A stretch of DNA of 64,000 nucleotides, from assembly GCA_023053685.1 (NCBI GenBank), contig JALIGW010000059.1, positions 1,860,001 through 1,924,000 on the forward strand, in the 5' to 3' direction. This stretch comes from Diadophis punctatus similis (taxonomy: Eukaryota; Chordata; Lepidosauria; Squamata; Dipsadidae). Both the position numbers and the translations under genes were made by a program. This document shows positions 22,101 to 37,300 of this stretch, one piece after another. The notes under the pieces were generated by a model. The model ran no database searches, was not told the origin of the DNA, and saw nothing but the letters and a program-made list of their open reading frames with translations. Position 1 is the first letter of the stretch. Every line of letters starts with the position of its first letter.

Positions 22101-25100
22101 TTTACCTTACGACTCAATTCAGCCTGAAAACCTCACTTTTGACACAGAGCTGAGAAATGAAAAAGAAACACTTATCCATGTTCCCCAGGGTATGGAAAAG
22201 CAAATTCCCACACCATTTTCAGATCCGAGCAATCCCTGATGAATTAGCCCAAGCCGTATCATAGAATTTACCTTACGACTCAATTCAGCCCGAAAACCTC
22301 ACTTTTGACACAGAGCTCAGAAATGAAAAAGAAACACATACAGTATTCCTGTTCCCTAGGGTCTGGAAAGCCAAATTCCCACACCATTTTCAGATCCAAG
22401 CTTTCCCTGTGGAGTTAGCCCAAGGCGTTTCTCAGAATTTGCCATAGAACTCAATTCAGCCCGAAAACCTCACTTTGACAAAGAGCTCGGAAATGAAAAA
22501 GAAACACATATCCATGTTCCCCAGGGTGTGGAAAGCCAAATTACCACACCATTTGCAGATCCGAGTTTTCCCTGAGGAATTAGCCCAAGCCGTATCTCAT
22601 AATTTGCCTTAGGACTCAATTATAACAGAAAACTTCACTTTTGACACAGAGCTCAGAAATGAAAAAGAAACACATATTCATGTACTCCAGGGTCTGGAAA
22701 GCTGAATTCTGACACCATTTGCCGATCCGAGCATTCCCTGAGGAATTAGCCCAAGCTGTATCATAGAATTTACCTTACGACTCAATTCAGCCCGAAAACC
22801 TCACTTTTGACACAGAGCTCAGAAATGAAAAAGAAACACATATCCATGTTCCCCAGGGTGTGGAAAGCCAAATTACCACACCATTTTCAGGTCCGAGTTT
22901 TCCCTGAGGAATTAGCCCAAGCCGTATCTCATAATTTGCCTTAGGACTCAATTCAGCCCGAAAACCTCACTTTTGACATAGAGCTCAGAAATGAAAAACA
23001 AACACATATCCATGTTCCCCAGGGTGTGGAAAGCCAAATTACCACACCATTTTCAGGTCCGAGTTTTCCCTGAGGAATTAGCCCAAGCCGTATCTCATAA
23101 TTTGCCTTAGGACTCAATTATAACAGAAAACTTCACTTTTGACACAGAGCTCAGAAATGAAAAAGAAACACATATTCATGTTCTCCAGGGTCTGGAAAGC
23201 CGAATTCTGACACCATTTTCAGATCCGAGCTTTCCCTGAGGAATTAGCCCAAGGCGTTTCTCAGAATTTGCATAGAACTCAATTCAACCAGAAAACTTCA
23301 CTTTTGACACAGAGCTCAGAAATGAAAAAGAAACACATATTCATGTTCCCCAGGGTCTGGAAAGCCAAAATCTCACAAAATTTTCAGATCCAAGCATTCC
23401 CTGAGGAATTAGCCCAAGCCGTATCATAGAATTTACCTTACGACTCAATTCAGCCCGAAAACCTCACTTTTGTCACAGAGCTGAGAAATGAAAAAGAAAC
23501 ACATATCCATGTTCCCCAGGGTATGGAAAGCCAAAATCTCACACCATTTTCAGATCCAAGCATTCCCTGAGGAATTAGCCCAAGCCGTATCATAGAATTT
23601 ACCTTACGACTCAATTCAGCCCGAAAACCTCACTTTTGACACAGAGCTCAGAAATGAAAAAGAAACACATATCCATGTTCCCCAGGGTATGGAAAGCCAA
23701 ATTCTCACACCATTTTCAGATCCGAGCTTTCCCTGTGGAGTTAGCCCAAGCCGAATCTCATAATTTGCCTTAGGATTCAATTCAACCAGAAAACTTCACT
23801 TTTGACACAGAGCTCAGAAATGAAAAAGAAACACATATTCATGTTCCCCAGGGTCTGGAAAGCCAAAATCTCACAAAATTTTCAGATCCAAGCATTCCCT
23901 GAGGAATTATCCCAAGCCGTATCATAGAATTTACCTTACGACTCAATTCAGCCCGAAAACCTCACTTTTGACACAGAGCTCAGAAATGAAAAAGAAACAT
24001 ATATCCATGTTCCCCAGGGTATGGAAAACTGAATTCCCACACCATTTGCAGATCCGAGCTTTCCCTGAGGACTTAGCCCAAGGTGTTTCTCAGAGTTTGC
24101 CATAGAACTCAATTCACCCCGAAAACCTCACTTTTGACACAGAGCTCAGAAATGAAAAAGAAACACATATCCATGTTCCCCAGGGTGTGGAAAGCCAAAT
24201 TACCACACCATTATCAGATCCGAGCTTTCCCTGCGGAGTTAGCCCAAGCCGTATCTCATAATTTGCCTTAGGACTCAATTATAACAGAAAACTTCACTTT
24301 TGACACAGAGCTCAGAAATGAAAAAGAAACACATATTCATGTTCTCCAGGGTCTGGAAAGCCGAATTCTGACACCATTTGCCGATCCGAGCATTCCCTGA
24401 GGAATTAGCCCAAGCAGTATCATAGAATTTACCTTACGACTCAATTCAGCCCGAAAACCTCACTTTTGACACAGAGCTCAGAAATGAAAAAGAAACACAT
24501 ATCCATGTTCCCCAGGGTCTGGAAAGCCAAAATCTCACAAAATTTTCAGATCCAAGCATTCCCTGAGGAATTAGCCCAAGCCGTATCATAGAATTTACCT
24601 TACGACTCAATTCAGCCCAAAAACCTCACTTTTGACACAGAGCTCAGAAATGAAAACGAAACACATATCCATGTTCCCCAGGGTATGGAAAAGCAAATTC
24701 CCACACCATTTTCAGATCCAAGCATTCCCTGAGGAATTAGCCCAAGCCGTATCTCATAATTTGCCTTAGGATTCAATTCAACCAGAAAAGTTCACTTTTG
24801 ACACAGAGCTCAGAAATGAAAAAGAAACACATATTCATGTTCCCCAGGGTCTGGAAAGCCAAAATCTCACAAAATTTTCAGATCCAAGCATTCCCTGAGG
24901 AATTAGCCCAAGCCGTATCATAGAATTTACCTTACGACTCAATTCAGCCTGAAAACCTCACTTTTGACACAGAGCTGAGAAATGAAAAAGAAACACTTAT
25001 CCATGTTCCCCAGGGTATGGAAAAGCAAATTCCCACACCATTTTCAGATCCGAGCAATCCCTGATGAATTAGCCCAAGCCGTATCATAGAATTTACCTTA

Positions 25101-28100
25101 CGACTCAATTCAGCCCGAAAACCTCACTTTTGACACAGAGCTCAGAAATGAAAAAGAAACACATACAGTATTTCTGTTCCCTAGGGTCTGGAAAGCCAAA
25201 TTCCCACACCATTTGCAGATCCGAGCTTTCCCTGTGGAGTTAGCCCAAGGCGTTTCTCAGAATTTGCCAAAGAACTCAATTCAGCCCGAAAACCTCACTT
25301 TGACAAAGAGCTCAGAAATGAAAAACAAACACATATCCATGTTCCCCAGGGTGTGGAAAGCCAAATTACCACACCATTTTCAGGTCCGAGTTTTCCCTGA
25401 GGAATTAGCCCAAGCCGTATCTCATAATTTGCCTTAGGACTCAATTATAACAGAAAACTTCACTTTTGACACAGAGCTCAGAAATGAAAAAGAAACACAT
25501 ATTCATGTTCCCCAGGGTATGGAAAGCCGAATTCTGACACCATTTGCCGATCCGAGCATTCCCTGAGGAATTAGCCCAAGCTGTATCATAGAATTTACCT
25601 TACGACTCAATTCACCCCGAAAACCTCACTTTTGACACAGAGCTCAGAAATGAAAAAGAAACACATATCCATGTTCCCCAGGGTGTGGAAAGCCAAATTA
25701 CCACACCATTTTCAGGTCCGAGTTTTCCCTGAGGAATTAGCCCAAGCCGTATCTCATAATTTGCCTTAGGACTCAATTATAACAGAAAACTTCACTTTTG
25801 ACACAGAGCTCAGAAATGAAAAAGAAACACATATTCATGTTCTCCAGGGTCTGGAAAGCCGAATTCTGACACCATTTTCAGATCCGAGCTCTCCCTGAGG
25901 AATTAGCCCAAGGCGTTTCTCAGAATTTGCCATAGAACTCAATTATAACAGAAAACTTCACTTTTGACACAGAGCTCAGAAATGAAATAGAAACACATAT
26001 TCTTGTTCCCTAGGCTCTGGAAAGACAAAATCTCACACAATTTTCAGATCCAAGCTTTCCCTGTGGAGTTAGCCCAAGGCGTTTCTCAGAATTTGCCATA
26101 GAACTCAATTCAGCCCGAAAACCTCACTTTGACAAAGAGCTCAGAAATGAAAAACAAACACATATCCATGTTCCCCAGGGTGTGGAAAGCCAAATTACCA
26201 CACCATTTTCAGGTCCGAGTTTTCCCTGAGGAATTAGCCCAAGCCGTATCTCATAATTTGCCTTAGGACTCAATTATAACAGAAAACTTCACTTTTGACA
26301 CAGAGCTCAGAAATGAAAAAGAAACACATATTCATGTACTCCAGGGTCTGGAAAGCTGAATTCTGACACCATCTGCCGATCCGAGCATTCCCTGAGGAAT
26401 TAGCCCAAGCTGTATCATAGAATTTACCTTACGACTCAATTCAGCCCGAAAACCTCACTTTTGACACAGAGCTCAGAAATGAAAAAGAAACACATATCCA
26501 TGTTCCCCAGGGTGTGGAAAGCCAAATTACCACACCATTTTCAGGTCCGAGTTTTCCCTGAGGAATTAGCCCAAGCCGTATCTCATAATTTGCCTTAGGA
26601 CTCAATTATAACAGAAAACTTCACTTTTGACACAGAGCTCAGAAATGAAAAAGAAACACATATTCATGTTCTCCAGGGTCTGGAAAGCCGAATTCTGACA
26701 CCATTTTCAGATCCGAGCTCTCCCTGAGGAATTAGCCCAAGGCGTTTCTCAGAATTTGCCATAGAACTCAATTATAACAGAAAACTTCACTTTTGACACA
26801 GAGCTCAGAAATGAAAAAGAAACACATATTCATGTTCTCCAGGGTCTGGAAAGACAAAATCTCACACAATTTTCAGATCCGAGCTTTCCCTGAGGAGTTA
26901 GCCCAAGCCTTATCATAGAATTTGCCTTTGGACTCAATTCAGCCCGAAAACCTCACTTTTGACACAGAGCTCAGAAATGAAAAAGAAACACATATCCATG
27001 TTCCCCAGGGTATGGAAAACCGAATTCCCACACCATTTACCGATCCGAGCATTCCCTGAGGAATTAGCCCAAGCCGTATCATAGAATTTACCTTACGACT
27101 CAATTCAGCCCGAAAACCTCACTTTTGACACAGAGCTCAGAAATGAAAAGAAACACATATCCATGTTCCCCAGGGTATGGAAAGCCAAATTACCACACTA
27201 TTTTCAGGTCCTAGTTTTCCCTGAGGAATTAGCCCAAGGCGTTTCTCAGAATTTGCCATAGAACTCAATTCAGCCCGAAAACTTCACTTTTGACACAGAG
27301 CTCAGAAATGAAAAAGAAACACATATTCATGTTCCCCAGGGTCGGGAAAGCCAAAATCTTACAAAATTTTCAGATCCAAGCATTCCCTGAGGAATTAGCC
27401 CAAGCCGTATCATAGAATTTACCTTACGACTCAATTCAGCACGAAAACCTCTCTTTTGACACAGAGCTCAGAAATCAAAAAGAAACACATATCCATGTTC
27501 CCCAGGGTATGGAAAGCCAAATTCCCACACCATTTGCAGATCCGAGCTTTCCCTGAGGACTTAGCCCAAGGCGTTTCTCAGAATTTGCCATAGAACTCAA
27601 TTCAGCCCGAAAACCTCACTTTTGACATAGAGCTCAGAAATGAAAAACAAACACATATCCATGTTCCCCAGGGTGTGGAAAGCCAAATTACCACACCATT
27701 TTCAGGTCCGAGTTTTCCCTGAGGAATTAGCCCAAGCCGTATCTCATAATTTGCCTTAGGACTCAATTATAACAGAAAACTTCACTTTTGACACAGAGCT
27801 CAGAAATGAAAAAGAAACACATATTCATGTTCTCCAGGGTCTGGAAAGCCGAATTCTGACACCATTTTCAGATCCGAGCTTTCCCTGAGGAATTAGCCCA
27901 AGGCGTTTCTCAGAATTTGCATAGAACTCAATTATAACAGAAAACTTCACTTTTGACACAAAGCTCAGAAATGAAATAGAAACACATATTCTTGTTCCCT
28001 AGGCTCTGGAAGGACAAAATCTCACACAATTTTCAGATCCGAGCTTTCCCTGAGGAGTTAGCCCAAGCCTTATCATAGAATTTGCCTTTGGACTCAATTC

Positions 28101-28399
28101 AGCCCGAAAACCTCACTTTTGACACAGAGCTCAGAAATGAAAAAGGAACACATATCCATGTTCCCCAGGGTATGGAAAACCGAATTCCCACACCATTTGC
28201 CGATCCGAGCATTCCCTGAGGAATTAGCCCAAGCCGTATCATAGAATTTACCTTACGACTCAATTCAGCCCGAAAACCTCACTTTTGTCACAGAGCTGAG
28301 AAATGAAAAAGAAACACATATCCATGTTCCCCAGGGTATGGAAAGCCAAAATCTCACACCATTTTCAGATCCAAGCATTCCCTGAGGAATTAGCCCAAG
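16196..28399 (+). repeat. Satellite with 1000-bp and about 3.16-kb higher-order periods
   Basis: The 171-bp CATACAGTATTCC monomers lie at 17178, 18178, 21334, 22334 and 25159, giving spacings of 1000 (six monomers, with the +5 and -1 variants), 3156, 1000 and 2825 bp. P-Q-R trimers (GTGTGG...ATTACC, then TTCTCCAGGG, then GAAATAGAAACACATATTCTTG) fill the stretches between. The rare ATGTACTCCAG variant recurs at 19519, 22680 and 26334. With 11001-16195 this forms the first copy of the large duplicate. Confidence 0.82.
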
Positions 28400-31300
28400 G
28401 TGTTTCTCAGAGTTTGCCATAGAACTCAATTCACCCCGAAAACCTCACTTTTGACACAGAGCTCAGAAATGAAAAAGAAACACATATCCATGTTCCCCAG
28501 GGTGTGGAAAGCCAAATTACCACACCATTTTCAGATCCGAGCTTTCCCTGCGGAGTTAGCCCATGCCGTATCTCATAATTTGCCTTAGGATTCAATTCAA
28601 CCAGAAAACTTCAGTTTTGACACAGAGCTCAGAAATGAAAAGGAAACACATATTCATGTTCCCCAGGGTCTGGAAAGCCAAAATCTCACAAAATTTTCAG
28701 ATCCAAGCATTCCCTGAGGAATTAGCCCAAGCCGTATCATAGAATTTACCTTACGACTCAATTCAGCCCGAAAACCTCTCTTTTGACACAGAGCTCAGAA
28801 ATCAAAAAGAAACACATATCCATGTTCCCCAGGGTATGGAAAGCCGAATTCCCACACCATTTGCAGATCCGAGCTTTCCCTGAGGACTTAGCCCAAGGCG
28901 TTTCTCAGAATTTGCCATAGAACTCAATTCAGCCCGAAAACCTCACTTTGATATAGAGCTCAGAAATGAAAAACAAACACATATCCATGTTCCTCAGGGT
29001 GTGGAAAGCCAAATTACCACACCATTTTCAGGTCCGAGTTTTCCCTGAGGAATTAGCCCAAGCCGTATCTCATAATTTGCCTTAGGACTCAATTCAGACA
29101 GAAAACTTCACTTTTGACACAGAGCTCAGAAATGAAAAAGAAACACATATTCATGTTCTCCAGGGTCTGGAAAGCCGAATTCTGACACCATTTGCCGATC
29201 CGAGCATTCCCTGAGGAATTAGTCCAAGCTGTATCATAGAATTTACCTTACGACTCAATTCAGCCCGAAAACCTCACTTTTGACACAGAGCTCAGAAATG
29301 AAAAAGAAACACATATTCATGTTCCCCAGGGTCTGGAAAGCCAAAATCTCACAAAATTTTCAGATCCAAGCATTCCCTGAGGAATTAGCCCAAGCCGTAT
29401 CATAGAATTTACCTTACGACTCAATTCAGCCTGAAAACCTCACTTTTGACACAGAGCTGAGAAATGAAAAAGAAACACATATCCATGTTCCCCAGGGTAT
29501 GGAAAGCCAAAATCTCACACCATTTTCAGATCCAAGCATTCCCTGAGGAATTAGCCCAAGCCGTATCATAGAATTTACCTTACGACTCAATTCAGCCTGA
29601 AAACCTCACTTTTGACACAGAGCTCAGAAATGAAAAAGAAACACATATTCATGTTCCCCAGGGTCTGGAAAGCCAAAATCTCACAAAATTTTCAGATAAA
29701 AGCATTCCCTGAGGACTTAGCCCAAGGCGTTTCTCAGAATTTGCCATAGAACTGAATTCAGCCCGAAAACTTCACTTTTGACACAGAGCTCAGAAATGAA
29801 AAAGAAACACATATTCATGTTCCCCAGGGTCTGGAAAGCCAAATTCTCACACCATTTTCAGATCCGAGCTTTCCCTGTTGAGATAGCCGAAGCCGTATCA
29901 TAGAATTTGCCATAGAACTCAATTCAGCCCAAAAACCTCACTTTTGACATAGAGCTCAGAAATGAAAAACAAACACATTTCCATGTTCCCCAGGGTGTGG
30001 AAAGCCAAATTACCACACCATTTTCAGGTCCGAGTTTTAGCCCAAGCCGTATCTCATAATTTGCCTTAGGACTCAATTATAACAGAAAACTTCACTTTTG
30101 ACACAGAGCTCAGAAATGAAAAAGAAACACATATTCATGTTCTCCAGGGTCTGGAAAGCCGAATTCTGACACCATTTTCAGATCCGAGCTTTCCCTGAGG
30201 AGTTAGCCCAAGGCGTTTCTCAGAATTTGCCATAGAACTCAATTCAGCCCGAAAACCTCACTTTTGACACAGACCTCAGAAATGAAAAAGAAACACATAT
30301 TCCTGTTCCCTAGGGTTCGGAAAGCCAAATTTTCACACCATATTCAGATCCGAGTTTTCCCTGAGTTGTTAGCCCAAGGCGTATCATAGAATTTACTTTA
30401 AGACTCAATTCACCCCGAAAACCTCACTGTTGACACAGAGCTCAGAAATGAAAAAGAAACACAAATTCATGTTCCCTAGACTCTGGAAAGATAAATCTCA
30501 CACAATTTTTAGATCCGAACTTTCCCTGACGAGTTAGCCCAAGCCTTATCATAGAATTTGCCTTAGAACTCAATTCAGCCAGAAAACTTCCCTTTTGACA
30601 CAGAGCTCAGAAATGAAAAAGAAATACATATTCATGTTCCCAGGGTATGGAAAGCCGAATTCCCACACCATTTGCAGATCCGAGCTTTCCCTGAGGACTT
30701 AGCCCAAGGCGTTTCTCAGAATTTGCCATAGAACTCAATTCAGCCCGAAAACCTCACTTTGATATAGAGCTCAGAAATGAAAAACAAACACATATCCATG
30801 TTCCTCAGGGTGTGGAAAGCCAAATTACCACACCATTTTCAGGTCCGAGTTTTCCCTGAGGAATTAGCCCAAGCCGTATCTCATAATTTGCCTTAGGACT
30901 CAATTCAGCCAGAAAACTTCACTTTTGACACAGAGCTCAGAAATGAAAAAGAAACACATATTCATGTTCTCCAGGGTCTGGAAAGCCGAATTCTGACACC
31001 ATTTGCCGATCCGAGCATTCCCTGAGGAATTAGTCCAAGCTGTATCATAGAATTTACCTTACGACTCAATTCAGCCCGAAAACCTCACTTTTGACACAGA
31101 GCTCAGAAATGAAAAAGAAACACATATTCATGTTCCCCAGGGTCTGGAAAGCCAAAATCTCACAAAATTTTCAGATCCAAGCATTCCCTGAGGAATTAGC
31201 CCAAGCCGTATCATAGAATTTACCTTACGACTCAATTCAGCCTGAAAACCTCACTTTTGACACAGAGCTCAGAAATGAAAAAGAAACACATATTCATGTT

Positions 31301-34300
31301 CCCCAGGGTCTGGAAAGCCAAAATCTCACAAAATTTTCAGATAAAAGCATTCCCTGAGGACTTAGCCCAAGGCGTTTCTCAGAATTTGCCATAGAACTCA
31401 ATTCAGCCCGAAAACTTCACTTTTGACACAGAGCTCAGAAATGAAAAAGAAACACATATTCATGTTCCCCAGGGTCTGGAAAGCCAAATTCTCACACCAT
31501 TTTCAGATCCGAGCTTTCCCTGTTGAGTTAGCCGAAGCCGTATCATAGAATTTGCCATAGAACTCAATTCAGCCCGAAAACCTCACTTTTGACATAGAGC
31601 TCAGAAATGAAAAACAAACACATATCCATGCTCCCCAGGGTGTGGAAAGCCAAATTACCACACCATTTTCAGGTCCGAGTTTTAGCCCAAGCCGTATCTC
31701 ATAATTTGCCTTAGGACTCAATTATAACAGAAAACTTCACTTTTGACACAGAGCTCAGAAATGAAAAAGAAACACATATTCATGTTCTCCAGGGTCTGGA
31801 AAGCCGAATTCTGACACCATTTTCAGATCCGAGCTTTCCCTGAGGAGTTAGCCCAAGGCGTTTCTCAGAATTTGCCATAGAACTCAATTCAGCCCGAAAA
31901 CCTCACTTTTGACACAGACCTCAGAAATGAAAAAGAAACACATATTCCTGTTCCCTAGGGTTCGGAAAGCCAAATTTTCACACCATATTCAGATCCGAGT
32001 TTTCCCTGAGTTGTTAGCCCAAGGCGTATCATAGAATTTACTTTAAGACTCAATTCACCCCGAAAACCTCACTGTTGACACAGAGCTCAGAAATGAAAAA
32101 GAAACACAAATTCATGTTCCCTAGACTCTGGAAAGATAAATCTCACACAATTTTTAGATCCGAACTTTCCCTGACGAGTTAGCCCAAGCCTTATCATAGA
32201 ATTTGCCTTAGAACTCAATTCAGCCAGAAAACTTCCCTTTTGACACAGAGCTCAGAAATGAAAAAGAAATACATATTCATGTTCCCAGGGTCTGGAAAGC
32301 CAAATTCTCACACAATTTTCATATCCGAGCTTTCCCTGAGGAGTTAGCCCAAGCCTTATCATAGAATTTACCTTACGACTCAATTCAGCCCGAAAACCTC
32401 ACTTTTGTCACAGAGCTGAGAAATGAAAAAGAAACACATATCCATGTTCCCCAGGGTATGGAAAGCCGAATTCCCACACCATTTGCAGATCCGAGCTTTC
32501 CCTTGAGACTTAGCCCAAGGCGTTTCTCAGAATTTGCCATAGAACTCAATCGAGCCCGAAAACCTCACTTTTGACATAGAGCTCAGAAATGAAAAACAAA
32601 CACATATCCATGTTCCCCAGGGTGTGGAAAGCCAAATTACCACACCATTTTCAGGTCCGAGTTTTCCCTGAGGAATTAGCCCAAGCCGTATCTCATAATT
32701 TGCCTTAGGACTCAATTATAACAGAAAACTTCACTTTTGACACAGAGCTCAGAAATGAAAAAGAAACACATATTCATGTTCTCCAGGGTCTGGAAAGCCG
32801 AATTCTGACACCATTTTCAGATCCGAGCTTTCCCTGAGGAATTAGCCCAAGGCGTTTCTCAGAATTTGCCATAGAACTCAATTATAACAGAAAACTTCAC
32901 TTTTGACACAGAGCTGAGAAATGAAAAAGAAACACATATTCATGTTCCCCAGGGTCTGGAAAGCCAAAATCTCACAAAATTTTCAGATCCAAGCATTCCC
33001 TGAGGAATTAGCCCAAGCCGTATCATAGAATTTACCTTACGACTCAATTCAGCCTGAAAACCTCACTTTTGACACAGAGCTCAGAAATGAAAAAGAAACA
33101 CATACAGTATTCCTGTTCCCTAGGGTCTGGAAAGCCAAATTCCCACACCATTTGCAGATCCGAGCTTTCCCTGTGGAGTTAGCCCAAGGCGTTTCTCAGA
33201 ATTTGCCATAGAACTCAATTCAGCCCGAAAACCTCACTTTGACAAAGAGCTCAGAAATGAAAAACAAACACATATCCATGTTCCCCAGGGTGTGGAAAGC
33301 CAAATTCCCACACCATTTGCCGATCCGAGCATTCCCTGAGGAATTTGCCCAAGCAGTATCATAGAATTTACCTTACGACTCAATTCAGCCCGAAAACCTC
33401 ACTTTTGTCACAGAGCTGAGAAATGAAAAAGAAACACATATCCATGTTCCCCAGGGTATGGAAAGCCAAAATCTCACACCATTTTCAGATCCAAGCATTC
33501 CCTGAGGAATTAGCCCAAGCCGTATCATAGAATTTACCTTACGACTCAATTCAGCCCGAAAACCTCACTTTTGACACAGAGCTCAGAAATGAAAAAGAAA
33601 CACATATTCATGTTCCCCAGGGTCTGGAAAGCCAAAATCTCACAAAATTTTCAGATCCAAGCATTCCCTGAGGAATTAGCCCAAGCCGTATCATAGAATT
33701 TACCTTACGACTCAATTCAGCCTGAAAACCTCACTTTTGACACAGAGCTGAGAAATGAAAAAGAAACACTTATCCATGTTCCCCAGGGTATGGAAAAGCA
33801 AATTCCCACACCATTTTCAGATCCGAGCAATCCCTGATGAATTAGCCCAAGCCGTATCATAGAATTTACCTTACGACTCAATTCAGCCCGAAAACTTCAC
33901 TTTTGACACAGAGCTCAGAAATGAAAAAGAAACACATACAGTATTCCTGTTCCCTAGGGTCTGGAAAGCCAAATTCCCACACCATTTGCAGATCCGAGCT
34001 TTCCCTGTGGAGTTAGCCCAAGGCGTTTCTCAGAATTTGCCATAGAACTCAATTCAGCCCGAAAACCTCACTTTGACAAAGAGCTCAGAAATGAAAAACA
34101 AACACATATCCATGTTCCCCAGGGTGTGGAAAGCCAAATTCCCACACCATTTGCCGATCCGAGCATTCCCTGAGGAATTTGCCCAAGCAGTATCATAGAA
34201 TTTACCTTACGACTCAATTCAGCCCGAAAACCTCACTTTTGACACAGAGCTCAGAAATGAAAAAGAAACACATATCCATGTTCCCCAGGGTGTGGAAAGC

Positions 34301-37300
34301 CAAATTACCACACCATTTTCAGGTCCGAGTTTTCCCTGAGGAATTAGCCCAAGCCGTATCTCATAATTTGCCTTAGGACTCAATTATAACAGAAAACTTC
34401 ACTTTTGACACAGAGCTCAGAAATGAAAAAGAAACACATATTCATGTTCTCCAGGGTCTGGAAAGCCGAATTCTGACACCATTTGCCGATCCGAGCATTC
34501 CCTGAGGAATTAGCCCAAGCTGTATCATAGAATTTACCTTACGACTCAATTCACCCCGAAAACCTCACTTTTGACACAGAGCTCAGAAATGAAAAAGAAA
34601 CACATATCCATGTTCCCCAGGGTGTGGAAAGCCAAATTACCACACCATTTTCAGGTCCGAGTTTTCCCTGAGGAATTAGCCCAAGCCGTATCTCATAATT
34701 TGCCTTAGGACTCAATTATAACAGAAAACTTCACTTTTGACACAGAGCTCAGAAATGAAAAAGAAACACATATTCATGTTCTCCAGGGTCTGGAAAGCCG
34801 AATTCTGACACCATTTTCAGATCCGAGCTCTCCCTGAGGAATTAGCCCAAGGCGTTTCTCAGAATTTGCCATAGAACTCAATTATAACAGAAAACTTCAC
34901 TTTTGACACAGAGCTCAGAAATGAAATAGAAACACATATTCTTGTTCCCTAGGCTCTGGAAAGACAAAATCTCACACAATTTTCAGATCCAAGCTTTCCC
35001 TGTGGAGTTAGCCCAAGGCGTTTCTCAGAATTTGCCATAGAACTCAATTCAGCCCGAAAACCTCACTTTGACAAAGAGCTCAGAAATGAAAAAGAAACAC
35101 ATATCCATGTTCCCCAGGGTGTGGAAAGCCAAATTACCACACCATTTTCAGGTCCGAGTTTTCCCTGAGGAATTAGCCCAAGCCGTATCTCATAATTTGC
35201 CTTAGGACTCAATTATAACAGAAAACTTCACTTTTGACACAGAGCTCAGAAATGAAAAAGAAACACATATTCATGTACTCCAGGGTCTGGAAAGCTGAAT
35301 TCTGACACCATTTGCCAATCCGAGCATTCCCTGAGGAATTAGCCCAAGCTGTATCATAGAATTTACCTTACGACTCAATTCAGCCCGAAAACCTCACTTT
35401 TGACACAGAGCTCAGAAATGAAAAAGAAACACATATCCATGTTCCCCAGGGTGTGGAAAGCCAAATTACCACACCATTTTCAGGTCCGAGTTTTCCCTGA
35501 GGAATTAGCCCAAGCCGTATCTCATAATTTGCCTTAGGACTCAATTCAGCCCGAAAACCTAACTTTTGACATAGAGCTCAGAAATGAAAAACAAACACAT
35601 ATCCATGTTCCCCAGGGTGTGGAAAGCCAAATTACCACACCATTTTCAGGTCCGAGTTTTCCCTGAGGAATTAGCCCAAGCCGTATCTCATAATTTGCCT
35701 TAGGACTCAATTATAACAGAAAACTTCACTTTTGACACAGAGCTCAGAAATGAAAAAGAAACACATATTCATGTTCTCCAGGGTCTGGAAAGCCGAATTC
35801 TGACACCATTTTCAGATCCGAGCTTTCCCTGAGGAATTAGCCCAAGGCGTTTCTCAGAATTTGCATAGAACTCAATTGTAAAAGAAAACTTCACTTTTGA
35901 CACAAAGCTCAGAAATGAAATAGAAACACATATTCTTGTTCCCTAGGCTCTGGAAAGACAAAATCTCACACAATTTTCAGATCCGAGCTTTCCCTGAGGA
36001 GTTAGCCCAAGCCGTATCATAGAATTTACCTTACGACTCAATTCAGCCCGAAAACCTCACTTTTGACACAGAGCTCAGAAATGAAAAAGAAACACATATT
36101 CATGTTCCCCAGGGTCTGGAAAGCCAAATTCTCACACCATTTTCAGATCCGAGCTTTCCCTGTGGAGTTAGCCCAAGCCGTATCTCATAATTTGCCTTAG
36201 GATTCAATTCAACCAGAAAACTTCACTTTTGACACAGAGCTCAGAAATGAAAAAGAAACACATATTCATGTTCCCCAGGGTCTGGAAAGCCAAAATCTCA
36301 CAAAATTTTCAGATCCAAGCATTCCCTGAGGAATTAGCCCAAGCCGTATCATAGAATTTACCTTACGACTCAATTCAGCCCGAAAACCTCACTTTTGTCA
36401 CAGAGCTGAGAAATGAAAAAGAAACACATATCCATGTTCCCCAGGGTATGGAAAGCCAAAATCTCACACCATTTTCAGATCCAAGCATTCCCTGAGGAAT
36501 TAGCCCAAGCCGTATCATAGAATTTACCTTACGACTCAATTCAGCCCGAAAACCTCACTTTTGACACAGAGCTCAGAAATGAAAAAGAAACACATATCCA
36601 TGTTCCCCAGGGTATGGAAAGCCAAATTCTCACACCATTTTCAGATCCGAGCTTTCCCTGTGGAGTTAGCCCAAGCCGTATCTCATAATTTGCCTTAGGA
36701 TTCAATTCAACCAGAAAACTTCACTTTTGACACAGAGCTCAGAAATGAAAAAGAAACACATATTCATGTTCCCCAGGGTCTGGAAAGCCAAAATCTCACA
36801 AAATTTTCAGATCCAAGCATTCCCTGAGGAATTAGCCCAAGCCGTATCATAGAATTTACCTTACGACTCAATTCAGCCTGAAAACCTCACTTTTGACACA
36901 GAGCTGAGAAATGAAAAAGAAACACTTATCCATGTTCCCCAGGGTATGGAAAAGCAAATTCCCACACCATTTTCAGATCCGAGCAATCCCTGATGAATTA
37001 GCCCAAGCCGTATCATAGAATTTACCTTACGACTCAATTCAGCCCGAAAACCTCACTTTTGACACAGAGCTCAGAAATGAAAAAGAAACACATACAGTAT
37101 TCCTGTTCCCTAGGGTCTGGAAAGCCAAATTCCCACACCATTTGCAGATCCGAGCTTTCCCTGTGGAGTTAGCCCAAGGCGTTTCTCAGAATTTGCCATA
37201 GAACTCAATTCAGCCCGAAAACCTCACTTTGACAAAGAGCTCAGAAATGAAAAACAAACACATATCCATGTTCCCCAGGGTGTGGAAAGCCAAATTCCCA

